Assembly: GCA_947044405.1 (NCBI GenBank)
Contig: CAMRHE010000333.1
Span: 1,550,001-1,614,000 of the forward strand
DNA length: 64,000 nt
Reading direction: 5' to 3'
Origin: Leptodactylus fallax
Lineage: Eukaryota; Chordata; Amphibia; Anura; Leptodactylidae
Below are positions 1 through 10,814 of the stretch, in pieces (position 1 is the first letter of the stretch; every line of letters begins with the position of its first letter). A program made the position numbers and the translations under genes. A model generated the notes under the pieces. That model searched no databases and was not told the DNA's origin. It saw nothing but the letters and a program-made list of their open reading frames with translations.

Positions 1-63
1 GACAATCCCTTTCAGACAGATCAAATGATTGTTACTAGATCCCACTCCCAATAAATAGTTGAT

Positions 64-300
64 TTAAGCTGGAGGCCCCACGTGGTGTAAACGCCGCAGT
101 TTGCTTGAGTCGGAAACGCTGTGGAAAAAAGTGGTGTTTTACAGTCATAGCAAAGTGGATGGGATTCTTGCAAATCCCACCCCCACTTTGTGGAAAAATA
201 TGCGCAGCGGACACGCTGAGATTCCCAAAACCGTTGCGGTTTTGGAAATCGCAGCATGTCAATTATACCTACGAAAACAAAAAAGCGCCACATAACCCAG
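64..300 (-). repeat. MITE, ggctaaggcccca family, right part lost
   Basis: The left end reads ttaagctggaggccccacg, and the body shares long stretches with the reverse complement of the complete copy at 60123-60501, including the internal palindrome around ccgttgcggttttgg. The copy fades near 300, before its other terminus. TTAA at the edge fits a piggyBac-type target, which is inferred from this family's complete copy. No coding potential; frames open across it are chance. Confidence 0.75.
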
Positions 301-386
301 TCTCTAAGTTCATGAGCAGGGACCCCCTCTATGATGTCCATATGCCCTAATATAGGACATAGGCAGGAGTTGTTTATATGAGACAA

Positions 387-512
387 CCCCTTAAGGCTAA
401 GGTCCCACGTAGCACATTGCATTTTTCATTTAATTTCATAGAGTTTTTTTTTTTATGAATTAAATCTTTAGAGAAAACCCAGATTTCCGCAGCTTTTTTT
501 TTTCCAGGTGTG
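387..512 (+). repeat. MITE terminus, ggctaaggtccca family
   Basis: A second TIR of the same family (ttaaggctaaggtcccacg) is followed by A/T-rich DNA with two T runs. The opposite end is not found, so this is a truncated copy. Confidence 0.55.
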
Positions 513-1072
513 GATGAAAGGAGAGTAAAATCTTTCACATTGCTGGTACTGTTAAACACAGCAGCCAAAAATGCTGACTTTCCACAATGTGCTAGCCATG
601 TATTCTCATGGGCCTGTGTATGGAGCCGTGAGCCCAGGACAAAACTCAGGACAGGTCCTATTCCTGTCTGTTTTGTGGCCCAAGGTCATTGAGATCAGTG
701 AATGGGGCCATGGAGGCACTGACAGCACACGGGTGTCATCCATGTGCCGTCTGTGCTGTTCAATCACAGCCCGGCTACATGTGCACGGACGTCTGCATGT
801 AGCTTTAGGGTTGGTTTCCATATTCATGCTTTTGAATCCAAAACCAGTTGTGGATCTCAAAGGGAGAGGAAGTATAGAGGATGGGTGTTACTCCTCATTA
901 TTTCTTTCATCGACTCTGGGTTTTGGCTTCAAAAGTTACATCTGTCAACCTGAAGGGGATTGTCCCATTTCAGGAAATGGAAGATCCTGGACCCCCGCTG
1001 ATCAGCTGTTTGTCCAAATGCTGTGGCCATTTCAAAGGAGCCACATCACTTGTCATTGTTCACAAGATTGCC
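513..1072. other. Non-coding intronic DNA with palindromic GC-richer patches
   Basis: No convincing coding region. The stretch around 650-800 contains mutually inverted short motifs such as gtgccgtctgtgctgtt and gtgcacggacgtctgc, which resemble frog palindromic MITEs, but I could not define the ends. The open frames here have no recognisable domain. Confidence 0.4.
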
Positions 1073-1163
1073 ATCTACACAGTAGTGACTGTGCGGGGAA
1101 CAACAGCTTGTCCTATTCACTTGAATAGGACAAAGTGCACAGCCACTACTGTGTAGACAGCAA
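1073..1163. repeat. Imperfect inverted repeat (hairpin) with nested palindrome
   Basis: The left arm ctacacagtagtgactgtg and right arm cacagccactactgtgtag are near-perfect reverse complements. Between them lies a second palindrome, tgtcctattcacttgaataggaca. This nested hairpin is probably the core of a palindromic MITE. Confidence 0.75.
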
Positions 1164-1987
1164 GCATGTAGACTATGAAGAGCTCAGCAGCCACTTCCTA
1201 TATCTGTTCGGTGGGTGTGCTGAAAGGATAAGTTATCAATTTCCTGAACCTGGATAACCCCTTTAATAGCCACGTTAATGTTTTTAGTGGTGAAGAGGAC
1301 ATATCTCCCCAGGGTTTGTAAGAACATTTCCCCAGAACAATGCATTTGACTTCCTAGAAAATCAGTGGCGTGCTTGAACCTTGTGTCTATAAACATGGCA
1401 CCGTCACATCTTGCTAGTGCAGCCTTGTACATACTCCAAATCCATTAGTTGCCAGAACTTTTAGTATATTGTGACTACAGTGCACTTTAGCCTCTAGAAA
1501 AGCCGATTAGAAAATGTGAAAGTAGGTGAGAGTGCGCCCTGCTTGTAGCTAGCACTGACATCACTGAAGATAAGAGAACACAAGACACGGGGACCTGTAC
1601 AATGCAAAGCCCACATACACAGTAACACAGCCAGCATACAACACATATGCTGAACTTTCACCTTAAAGGGTCAATGTACTGTAACTTAAGAATAATCATA
1701 TGAATGCCTCCAGCACACATCCTAAGGCCTGTATATCTTAAATCGTCTATACACTCAGCAGACAGCTATCTTACCCTACTCTGTTGTACATGTGCACACT
1801 TAGCTGAGTAGTACATGTGTAGTAAGGCCACTGCCCCTACTATCTTATCTAGCAGAGAACAAAAGGTTTGGGCAGTTACCCAATCCTGTATCTCTCCTGA
1901 CATCTGCAACTGGGGGAGAACCAGGAGGCTCCCATACACATTAGATTTGGCAGGTTCAGTCGTATACATCTCAAGTATATGGCCAGT
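1164..1987. other. Anonymous intronic DNA
   Basis: It carries a short MITE end around 1225-1270 (ending ggataaccccttt) and otherwise nothing recognised on either strand. Confidence 0.4.
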
Positions 1988-2120
1988 TATGCTAGGTTCA
2001 CACCTGCGTTCAGGTTTCCATTTGGGGGTGTCCACTTGGAGACCCCCCGAACGAAAACTTAATCCACTTAAAAAAGCAGTTACCCGCAGAAACCCACGGA
2101 ACCCATAGACTATAATGTAT
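1988..2120 (+). repeat. Truncated MITE, gctaggttcacac family
   Basis: It begins gctaggttcacacctgcgtt, continues with tttccatttgggggtgtcc, and ends near acccatagactataatg. This is the same order of motifs as the complete palindromic copy at 21806-22160. Only one half is present. Confidence 0.7.
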
Positions 2121-3060
2121 ATAGCATCCTCGTGATGGCAGATGTCAGGAAAGTTCTCCCCGCTCCCAGTACAGAATATTTGCATGTATATAATAAATGA
2201 ATAGGAAATACTATTTATTCACCAATGAGAACAACTTAATAAAAAAAAAAAAAACTTTAGTATTCAGCTGATCTTCATTACTGCCACGGGACTAGCTAAA
2301 CCTAAGAGGAAATGAACAAAAGACTTAGTGGGACACAGGGTCTTGTCACGAAAGATATGCAGACTTCTCCTTTCAGGGATCACGAGGCGGTATATAGTTA
2401 GTGTGGGCTAGAAGTTCAAGGAAATATTCAGTCATCTTAAAGTTGCAATAATGAACTGTAAAGCATGTATTATTATCTGTAATGGTCCCAATCAACCTAC
2501 ACCAGGATACAGAGAGAGTCTATATGAGGCCTGCTTAAAGGGAACATGTTACTAGGTTTGAAGGTCACTAAATCATCAGCCCATCCTTATGCTGCTGGGG
2601 TTTAGGGCTCCATAACTGGTGACCCCAGTCCCTTCTGTTTCTGCCACACATGACAACAAAGTTTCAGTCTGACAGAGAAGAGTCATGACACTCCTGGCAC
2701 GTGCACAGTGTGCAACTGAAGCTGAGGAAAGCGCGCGGTAGAGTGAGGCTATGTTCACATCTATGGCAGAGTCTGTGTTAAAGCATTCGCCTGAAATCGG
2801 CAGACGAAAGAGCATATACTAGTACATTTACTATATGCTACAACCAAGACATTTATTTTCTGCTCTTGACAGTGGATATAGGTTACTGTTCTGTTTTACT
2901 TAAATGGCCACTAACTTCTCACACAACTTAGGCTCATTTGATAGAACATGTGATTCTGTACCAAAATGTAATGTACTATAATTAAAAATGTGGCTGCTTT
3001 CCTCATGAAAAACCTCTATAAAGTTCCTGCCAATAGGCAGTAACCAGGGAAGTACGTCTA
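2121..3060. other. Anonymous intronic DNA
   Basis: No gene seen. Around 2536 (ttaaagggaacatgttac) and 2750 (gaggctatgttcacatc) there are short motifs typical of MITE termini, but no complete element could be delimited. Confidence 0.4.
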
Positions 3061-3062
3061 TA

Positions 3063-4309
3063 CAGTCGTGCTAAAAAGTTTACATACCCCGGCAGATTTT
3101 TTGGGTTTTTGGCCTTTTTTCAGAGAATATGAATGATAACCCAAAAACTTTTTCTCCACTCATGGTTAGTGGTTGGTTGAAGCCATTTATTGTCAAGCTT
3201 CTGTGTTTCATCTTTTTAAATCATAATGACAACCAAAAACATTAAAATGACCCTGTTCAAAAGTTCACATACCCCAGTTCTTAATACCGTGTATTGCCCC
3301 CTCTAACATCAATGACAGCTTGAAGTCTTTTGGGGTAGTTGTGGATGAGGCTTTTTATTTTCTCAGATGGTAAAACTTCCCATTCTTCTTGGCTGCCCAT
3401 TCTTCCTGTAAATTCCTGGGCTGTCTTGCATGTACTGCGTGCTTGAGATCTCCCCAGAGTGGCTCAATGATATTGAGGTCAGGAGACTGAGATGGCCACT
3501 CCAGTACCTTCACTTTCTTCTGCTGTAGCCAATGACAGGTCGACTTGGCCTTGTGTTTAGGATCGTTGTCATGTTGGAACGTCCAAGTACGTCCCGTGCT
3601 GCATGCATCTTTCCTTCAGCTTTGACCAAGTTTCCTGTGCCTTTGAAGTTCCCACATCATCAGTGATCCACCTCCGTGCTTTACAGTAGGAATGGTGTTC
3701 CTTTCATCATAGGCCTTGTTGACACCTCTCCAAATGAAACTTTATGGTTGTGGCCAAAAAGTTAGATTTTTGTCTCATCACTCCAAATTACCTTGTTCCA
3801 GAAGTTTTGAGGCTTGTCTTTGTGCTGTTTGGCGAGATTCTTTGTGGCATTTGCGCAATAATGTCTTTCTTCTGGCAACTTGACCATGCAGCCCATTTTT
3901 CTTCAAGTGCCTCCTTATTGTGCATCTTGAAATAGCCACACCGATAGTTTTCAGAGAGTCCTGTATTTCAGCTGATGTTTGTGTGGGTTTTTCTTTGCAT
4001 CCCGAACAATTTTCTGGGCAGTTGTGGCTGAAATTTTGGTTGGTCTACCTAACCGTGGTTTGGTTTCTGGGCATATTATCAGGCCAAAATCACCAGGGTA
4101 TGTGAACTTTTGAACAGGGTCATTTTGATGTTTTTGGTTTTCATTATGATATAAAAAGAGAAAATGCAGAAGTTTGACAATAAATGGCTTCAACCAACCA
4201 CTAACCATGAGTGGAGAAAAAGTTTTTGTGTTATCATTCATATTCTCTGAAAAAAGGTAAAAAAAAACCAAAAAATCTGCCGGGGTATGTAAACTTTTTA
4301 GCACAACTG
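3063..4309 (-). mobile_element. Tc1-like IR/DR DNA transposon, inactive
   Basis: The termini (cagtcgtgctaaaaagttta and, inverted, cagttgtgctaaaaagttta) are flanked by TA on both sides, the Tc1/mariner target. The inverted repeats run for about 215 bp each. Each carries the direct-repeat motif twice (aagtttacataccccgg and aaaagttcacatacccc), the IR/DR layout known from Sleeping Beauty-type elements. The body is about 1.25 kb and holds a decayed transposase on the minus strand, so it lacks a full-length gene and could move only if served in trans. Confidence 0.92.
3300..4060 (-). pseudogene. Tc1-like transposase remnant
   Basis: A transposase of this type binds the TIRs through paired helix-turn-helix domains and cuts with a DDE domain. 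On the minus strand the N-terminal part can still be read (GRPTKISATTAQKIVRD, typical of the end of the DNA-binding region). Further on, the second catalytic block [13 protein letters not shown] (near 3560) and the third-block motif [10 protein letters not shown] (near 3490) are visible. They lie in different frames separated by stops, so the gene is dead. The three blocks are in the expected order and orientation relative to the TIRs. Confidence 0.85.
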
Positions 4310-4442
4310 TAGATAAGCAAGACATCTGAAGGAGGGGTTTATTCTCCTCACAGCCTGCACACACATTCCTACAAAGTGTTGCTCTGTGCAAAGGACTGAA
4401 GATTCTTTAAATCTCAGTTTACAACACTAAAATAGTCATCTA

Positions 4443-4818
4443 CAGGTGCATCTCAATAAATTAGAATATCTTTGAAACGTTCATTCATTTCAGTGATTCA
4501 GTAATACAATTCATAATCAGCGTCTTCCATGATTGTGTGTCCTACTGAACCAGACTGAAGGACCATTTAAAGGCTTAGAAAACCTTGGCAGGTGACACAC
4601 TGAATTTACAATACTGAACTTTTTTACAATATTCAAATTTTCTTAGATTTTGGTTTTCATTACCTGTAATCCATAATCAACATTTACAGAAATAAAACAC
4701 TTGAAATAGAACACTCTGTGTGTAAAGAATCTAAAAAATATAGGAGGTCACTTTTTTCATTTAATTACTGAAAGCAATAAACATTTTAAAGATATTCTAA
4801 TTTATTGAGATACACCTG
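4443..4818. mobile_element. Non-autonomous Tc1/mariner MITE, 376 bp
   Basis: The ends caggtgcatctcaataaatt and (inverted) caggtgtatctcaataaatt are flanked by TA on both sides. The interior is A/T-rich with no coding capacity. The inverted repeats extend to about 30 bp at each end. It sits only about 130 bp from the preceding Tc1-like element but has different TIRs, so it belongs to another family. Confidence 0.9.
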
Positions 4819-5248
4819 TATGTGCTTGTATCTACTTCAGGCTGCTTGTGTGGTTACAGATGGTATATTATTCACAGACAGCATGAACTTTCCTGACTGT
4901 GCTAATTTTTCTGTGTTTTAGCTGAATGTATTTGCCCTGTATTTACAGTCCAGTGTTCCTAGATCTCCTATTTTAGGGTCACTTGAGCTTTTCTCAGCTA
5001 TTTGTTTGCTATTGTACAGTTACTCCTGGCAGAATGGCAAAACAGTATCAGTAATGGATAGGGGAGGGAGGCAGACTGCTCTTTGCACATGCCCATTGCC
5101 TCAGAGACAAGTGCATAATGTACTGCAGCCAAATTGGGGATATAAGCAGCAGCAAAACTGATAGGACATCATGCATGAAGACTTATATAATCATAGAACA
5201 GACTGCCCAGCAAGACCCTGCATATATTTAAATTTTTCACGAACACTT
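4819..5248. other. Anonymous intronic DNA
   Basis: No gene, repeat boundary or motif recognised. Confidence 0.4.
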
Positions 5249-5345
5249 AAGTCCCCCATACACATTACATTAATTATTTTTGAAACAGTTGATTTTAGCA
5301 GTGCCAGCTGACTATCAGATGTGTATGGAGGGGGGGGGGGGTGTC
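5249..5345. repeat. Short palindromic element with G12 run
   Basis: The arms aagtcccccatacacatta and (inverted) gatgtgtatggagggggg define a roughly 100-bp palindromic sequence. The right arm ends in a run of twelve G. It is probably a small MITE; the homopolymer makes the exact end uncertain. Confidence 0.6.
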
Positions 5346-6237
5346 CCAACATGTTTAAGGAGAGAAGGATCAAATATGCTGAATTTCAACATTAAATCTG
5401 TTTGTTCTGGCAAGAGATAAGCCACCGCATTGTATGTTTTCTTATATAAAAAAGCAAATAATGTGAAAGTTATGGCAGCTGACAAAGGTGAACTGGTCAC
5501 ATGTATAATTCTCAGTTGTAATATCTGTGAATAAGCTGAGTTGTGGTACCAGTACTACTGACCCAGTGATGGGGATGCTGAACCCCAACAATCAGCGCAT
5601 TATGGCACACCCTAGAGATATGTTGCATCTTTGGTCAGTAGAAGACTCCCTCTAAGTAGTAGCTGGTTAAGATCAACAGTAATGTACTTGGCAGTCCATT
5701 CCTGAAAACTATTCTGTCCTCCGGTTATTCTCGGCCATTTGTTTCTGTCATTCTGCTCTATACTTCATATATATTAATTCCTTCCCAGGTTCCTAAGCAG
5801 ATAACAGTTTGTCACATTCGGCTTATAGTTCTATAAATATCCATTACCTTTTACCTCCAGTCATATATACTGGCATTTGTATTATCCTCCTTTGGTCATT
5901 TGCGATTTATAATCCTTCTATCCTTGCTATGATAAAAGCCAGTGACCAGTATTGTGGATAATGGAATCCTGTTGAGCCTATGGCTACCTACAGCAGCTGA
6001 AATAAACAAGCAAAGCTGCAGTGTAAAGTGTGAGGAAGAGGTACTAACAGTATACAGTGCCCCAAGCCTCTGACATTGTTGGAAATTAGACGAGACAGGA
6101 GGTGTGTTTCTTGACTACCTGAGAATGAAATACACACTGAAGGTAAGTCATTGTCAAGTGAAGAGGAGCTTGAATGGAGCGTCAGTCCACCATGTGCCCC
6201 TCCACTCATTTTTATGAGGCCATTGGAAACAGATACA
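5346..6237. other. Anonymous intronic DNA
   Basis: No gene or repeat family recognised on either strand. Confidence 0.4.
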
Positions 6238-6560
6238 CTATCCCACTAGACCAGAGAACAGGAGGGTGTCCTAATACCCTGCATAGGACATTATGCCACT
6301 AAACCAGAGAAAAGGAGTCCCTCAAGCCTTGCATAGGACATTATCCCACTAGACTAGAGAAGAGGAGATGCTCCTAATACCTGGCATAGGACATTATGCC
6401 ACTAAACCAGAGAACAGGAGTCCCTCAAGTCTTGCATAGGACATTATCCCACTAGACTAGAGAAGAGATGTTCCTAATACCTGGCATAGGACCTTATCCC
6501 ACTAGACCAGAGAACAGGAGTGGTTCTTTGACCCTTGTATAGCACATTATCCTACCAGAC
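6238..6560. repeat. Minisatellite, about 53-bp unit, six copies
   Basis: The motif cccactagaccagagaa followed by cataggacattat recurs six times. Copies alternate between two subtypes (with atgctcctaatacctgg or with gtccctcaagccttg), so the effective higher-order unit is about 110 bp. Copies are clearly diverged at both edges. Non-coding. Confidence 0.85.
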
Positions 6561-6861
6561 TAGAGGAATAGAAAGAAAATGTCAAACCCGATTTCACAAC
6601 ATATCTGACAATCCTAGTGGACTTTGTGACACTGTTGTAATATTGCCATATTATTATCAATGGCTATCTGTAAGGTAATGTATACATAACTTAACTATGA
6701 AGGTCGCAGTGGGTGGACATGGATGTCATGTGTACAGTCTATAACAGACACCTGTCCTTCCACAGTCTTCAGTATGAGTACAAGGGTACACTGATGTGCC
6801 CACTGCTTGATATTGGTAACACTGGGAACCCTCTTTTTTGTTCCTGCATCATACAGTCCTA
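6561..6861. other. Anonymous intronic DNA
   Basis: Nothing recognised. Confidence 0.35.
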
Positions 6862-6945
6862 AACCACAGCCACACACCGCCAGTGTTTCCATAGGTGTAA
6901 TTGACATGTATTTTTCTGCAATGTGTGGATGGGATTCGCCTTTAA
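6862..6945 (+). repeat. Fragment of ggctaaggcccca-family MITE
   Basis: The stretch cgccagtgtttccataggtg, then attgacatg and gtgtggatgggattcgc, matches the order of motifs inside the complete copy at 60123-60501. Both termini are missing. Confidence 0.6.
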
Positions 6946-6989
6946 CTCCCTGCATTCCCAAACCCATAACTTTTTGTTATTTTCCCATT

Positions 6990-7230
6990 CAGAGAGCGCT
7001 TAATTTTTGCAGGACAAATTTTACTTCTTAATGGTACCGTTTAATATTCCATAGGATGTATTGGGAAGCTGGGATCAAATTCAGAATGGGGTGGAATTAG
7101 AGAAAAACTGCCTTTGCACCACTTTCTTATGGGTTTTATTTTTACAGCATTCACTGTGCAGCCAAAATAACATGTTACCTGTATTCTGCAGGTCGTTACT
7201 ATACCAAATTATATAGTGTTTGTTATTTTT
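6990..7230 (+). repeat. Old interspersed repeat fragment
   Basis: Motifs tttgcaggacaaatttta, gcattcactgtgcagcc and ggtcgttac occur in the order I associate with a very common frog interspersed repeat. A related fragment starts at about 53865 (ttgcaggacaactagtac). The family is not named and the ends are not visible. Confidence 0.45.
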
Positions 7231-7717
7231 TAACACCTTAAAAGATTTCTTAGAATCGCCATATTCTGAGAACCTGTAACTTTTATTTAGCTTTCTGTAC
7301 ATGGGGTTGTCGAAGAAATTTTCTGTACAATTTTTTTTTCTGTACAATGTAATATCCATAGTTCTATTACAAGCTTATTACAAATATCACCAGTTGAAAA
7401 ACACAGTGGATTGGGAGCAGCTGTATATATTGTATATATGCCAATCCTGACTGTGTTATCAACTGATGATATCTCTGGAGATAATACAGAACTTTCACAT
7501 GGCACCAAAACTACTGTTATATGTTGGGCACTATAAAACTTAGAAATATTTGAAGTGATATCCCCCCTTCCCCACAGTCTCATCTTTCCTGTATTACAGA
7601 AGAGCCCATACACTAGTAATCCAGGGAGCAGTGACAAAAACAAGTGAAAGACGACACACAGGGCAGAAAGTGTATTTTTTAAATATTTTTCCTATTTTTG
7701 TTGCCTAAATCTGGATT
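7231..7717. other. Intronic DNA next to the transporter exon
   Basis: No coding motif recognised. I looked here for the second exon of the SLC22-type gene on the minus strand and did not find it. Confidence 0.4.
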
Positions 7718-7805
7718 GTATTTTATAGTCCAATTTTTTTTTTTTTGTACAATGGGACTGGATTGCATCTTATAGTCCATTTTTTTTTTTTTTTGTACAA
7801 TGACT
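7718..7805. repeat. Short tandem duplication with T runs
   Basis: The segment cttatagtcca, a T run, then gtacaatg appears twice in a row about 55 bp apart, each copy with a T run of 13-16 nt. It looks like a recent local duplication. Confidence 0.75.
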
Positions 7806-7965
7806 GATCTATGGGAGTCAAGGACTGATCTTTGTCACTATGCAGCGCCATACTGGAGGTGCACACCAAGGACTTACACCTGACACATATACATGCAGGG
7901 GCATATAACAGTATCCCATCCATCGTATGTATGACATGCAATAGACAGCCATGGAGAGCACTGAC

Positions 7966-8358
7966 CTCGGTGACCACGGTGGACTGGTAGAGGTCCTGGT
8001 CATAGTGCCAGCCGTCCAGACACTTCTCCTTCTCCATGCTGCTGACATTGACGTCCACCCCAGGGATGAGCCCCAGAGCAGAGTAGTTGCTCAGGGTGTC
8101 CAGCCTGTACCTCCAGCACCTGCTCTCCACCCGCTGCCCGTCCGTCTCCTCCCAGGGGATGCTGACATTCCTCCAAGCCTGGCTCAGGTTGGCACTGTCG
8201 GGCACCAGGCAGCGGTGCTCTGGAATAGCCACCAGGAAGACAGCGGAGAGCCCGGTGAAGCCATTGGGGATGATACTGGCGCTGAGCAGGAAGAAGATGG
8301 TCAGCTGGAAGGGTCCCCAGTCCCCCAGGAAAGAGGTCGCCTCATCATAGTCGCGCAT
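7966..8358 (-). CDS. slc22a5: Carnitine/organic cation transporter, SLC22A5/A4-like, first coding exon
   Basis: Plasma-membrane major-facilitator transporter of the OCTN group; OCTN2 (SLC22A5) takes up carnitine with sodium. The exon encodes 131 residues from an ATG in a good context (ccagccATG). It starts [18 protein letters not shown], then has a first membrane segment at about residues 19-43 ([14 protein letters not shown]), then the large extracellular loop with Cys50, Cys81, Cys113. Sequons are at Asn57, Asn64, Asn91 and Asn104; the first three match sites known in human OCTN2. The coding part is exactly 393 nt and ends VVTE just before a GTCAGT donor, the same boundary as mammalian exon 1. 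[10 protein letters not shown] is closer to SLC22A5 than to SLC22A4, but orthology needs the rest of the protein. Later exons must lie beyond position 1, so intron 1 exceeds 7.9 kb. No disabling change is seen. Confidence 0.93.
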
Positions 8359-8880
8359 GGCTGGCGCTGCCGGGTGGAGGCGGGCGCCCGGGCGGAAGAG
8401 GAGGAGGTTGAGCCCGGCGGTGGCTCGGCTCTTGGGACGGGAAGCGCAGGAACAGGGGACGGCGACTGCTGGGGTAGGCTATGTGGTGTACGGGGCACAA
8501 GCACACATTAATACACCCGCCGGGCGGAGGAAGTGCGGGGCGGCCTGTGCGCGGCGACTCCCATAGGTTAGAGGGTGACCCTGACCAGTCCCAGAGCTGG
8601 CATTCCCCGACCTGCCACACAAGAGTCCGCCCTCTAGTCAGCACAGAGGACACATAAACAGGACACTGGGCGGCAGGCACCGGGCACGTTATCTGCTAGC
8701 GGGGGACATTGCTGGATGTCGCCATTCACACGGAACGATGTTCTGTGTCGCTGTGTGAGAACGAGCTCAGTGACCGCACATGGCGGCCGGAGTATTGATC
8801 AGCAGGCTTGTGATGCAGCACAGAACAAAGCAGCCTGGTAAATACTGGCTGTAGATGTGGCCACCCAGCCCGTGCCCTGC
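8359..8880 (-). promoter_or_regulatory. CpG-rich promoter and 5' UTR region of the transporter
   Basis: This is the only markedly G+C- and CpG-rich segment of the window (for example gcgggcgcccgggcgg near 8380 and cggagtattgatc near 8787). It abuts the 5' end of the transporter exon and extends over the exon. No TATA box is visible, as expected for a CpG-island promoter. The transcription start cannot be set from sequence alone. Confidence 0.75.
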
Positions 8881-9020
8881 TGTCATGTGCCAGTCTCTGA
8901 AGGGTACAGGGAAATCACTGCTCTCTTATCGCCACATAACACGGAACACAAACTGACTTGTGGCCGCTTTATTCTCATTCCTGCCGCCTTGTCATAGCCA
9001 CAAAGTTAACAAAAGTAATG
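8881..9020. other. Spacer between CpG island and minisatellite A
   Basis: Short unique stretch with nothing recognised. Confidence 0.4.
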
Positions 9021-10345
9021 TACAGATGCCAGCTGCAGATACTGCAAACAGAGTGTGCCAGCTGTAGGTACCCATATCTGTGTGTGCCAGCTGTAGGTAC
9101 TCCATAACTGTGTGCCAGCTGTAGGTACCCATATCTATGTGTGCCAGCTGCAGATACTGCATAACAGAGTGTGCCAGCTGTAGGTACTCCATAACTGTGT
9201 GTGCCAGCTGTAGGTACTCCATAACTGTGTGCCAGCTGTAGGTACTCCATAACTGTGTGTGCCAGCTGTAAGTACCCATATCTGTGTGTGCCAACTGCAG
9301 GTACCCCATAACTGTGCCTGCCAGCTGAAGATACTACAAGCTGAGTGTTACAGCCACAGATACCCGATAACTGTGTGTGCCAGCTGCTTATACTGTGAAC
9401 CTAGAGTGTCAGCTGTAGGTCTTCCATAACTGTGTGTGCCAGCTGTAGGTACCCCATAACTGTGTGTGCGAGCTATAGGTACTCCATAACTGTGTGTGCG
9501 AGCTATAGGTACTCCATAACTGTGTGTGCGAGCTATAGGTACTCCATAACTATGTGTGCCAGCTGTAGGTACCCATATCTGCAAACAGAGTGTGCCAGCT
9601 TCAGATACTGCAAACAGAGTGTGCCAGTTGTAGGTAATCAATAACTGTGTGTGCCAGCTGTAGGTACCCCATAACTGTGTGTGCCAGCTATAGGTACTCC
9701 ATAACTATGTGTGCCAGCTGCAGGTACCCCATAACTTTGTGTGCCAGCTGCAGGTACCCCATAACTGTGTGTGCCAGTTGTAGGTGCATGATAAGAGTGT
9801 GTGCCAGCTGCAGATATATCTAATAACCGTGTGAGATAGCAGTAGGTATCTCATAAGAATGTGTGCCAGGTGTGGGTACTTAATAAGAGTGTGTGCTAGT
9901 TGTCAGTATTCCATAAGAGAGTGTGCCAGCTGCAGATACCTCATAACTTTGACGGCTGTAGGTATCTCATAACTGTTTACCAGGGGTACGTACCCAATAA
10001 GATACCAACAGCTGGCACACATGTTATGACGAATCTGCTGCTGGTATACACTATTGCGAAGTATCTACTCCTGGCACACACTGTTATGAGATACATACAG
10101 CTGACACACATGTTATGACATATCTCATAAAAGTTTGTGCCAGGTATTGATACTCCGCAATAGTGTGTGCCAGCTGTAGGTACCCCATAATAGTGTGTTC
10201 CAGCTGGAGGTACCCTATGTCAATGTGTTCCAGCAGTGTATGCCACCATAACAGTTTGTGCCAGTTGCACACACTTCATAACAGATACCCGTTACAATGT
10301 GTGCCTGCTACAGATGCCCTTGTTTGCTAGTCACAGATATTCTAT
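9021..10345. repeat. Minisatellite A, about 30-bp unit
   Basis: The unit reads roughly gtgtgtgccagctgtaggta plus ctccataact. It occurs about 40 times, best conserved at 9100-9780 and increasingly diverged toward 10345, where some copies are inverted (for example 10003-10110). The open frames encoding GYLQLAHT repeats are only periodicity of the array. It begins about 660 bp upstream of the transporter start codon. Confidence 0.93.
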
Positions 10346-10522
10346 AAGGCCATATTCACATGGCAGTATCTTGGTCAGTAATTGTAAGCCAAAACTAGAA
10401 GTGTAACCTAAACAAATTGACATGTAATACAGTAATCTGCACCCCCATCATGGGTTGGACCCATTCCTGGTTTTAACTTACAAATACTGATGGAAAATAC
10501 TGCCATGTGAATGTGGCCTAAA
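10346..10522. mobile_element. Palindromic MITE inside minisatellite A
   Basis: The ends aaggccatattcacatggca and (inverted) taggccacattcacatggca mark a fully palindromic element of about 177 bp. Minisatellite-like sequence continues on both sides, so it inserted into the array. Confidence 0.8.
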
Positions 10523-10790
10523 AATGTATTGCCAGCCATACATACATAATAAAAGTGCCAGCCTTAGATGCCCCACATCTCACACAGTGTGCCAGAAACA
10601 TATACCCCATACTGTGTACCAGGTGCACATACGCCATGACACTGTACATGCTCCATAACAGCTACAGATGCATCTACAGTATATACTACCTTTCTCAGAT
10701 GCCCCTGTACATTGCCACATATGCCCTCTATACATATCCCAACCAAAGATGTACCAGTGACCCCATGAATACATATTGTTTGTTGCCATC
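10523..10790. repeat. Degenerate outer part of minisatellite A
   Basis: Motifs such as agtgtgccagaaacatataccc and gtgtaccaggtgcacatacg preserve the spacing and sense of minisatellite A but with heavy divergence. This is the decayed edge of the array. Confidence 0.6.
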
Positions 10791-10814
10791 ACTAGCTGCT
10801 ACCAATTTATCCAT

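Noticed and set aside
571..1128. 185-residue plus-strand open frame
   Set aside because: No recognisable domain; it runs through the palindromic repeat and hairpin, so it is chance.
1..7965. Second exon of the SLC22-type transporter
   Set aside because: I looked on the minus strand for a segment coding the expected WNLVCED-like start of exon 2 and found none; it is presumably left of the window.
7951..8566. Plus-strand open frames across the transporter exon
   Set aside because: They are antisense shadows of the exon and its G+C-rich flank, with no domain and biased composition only.
9021..9644. Open frames encoding repeated GYLQLAHT or SYGVP-TAGTH peptides, as if a repetitive protein
   Set aside because: The peptides arise from the 30-bp period, which keeps frames open. 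Several frames on both strands are open and none has a start context, domain or splice signals.
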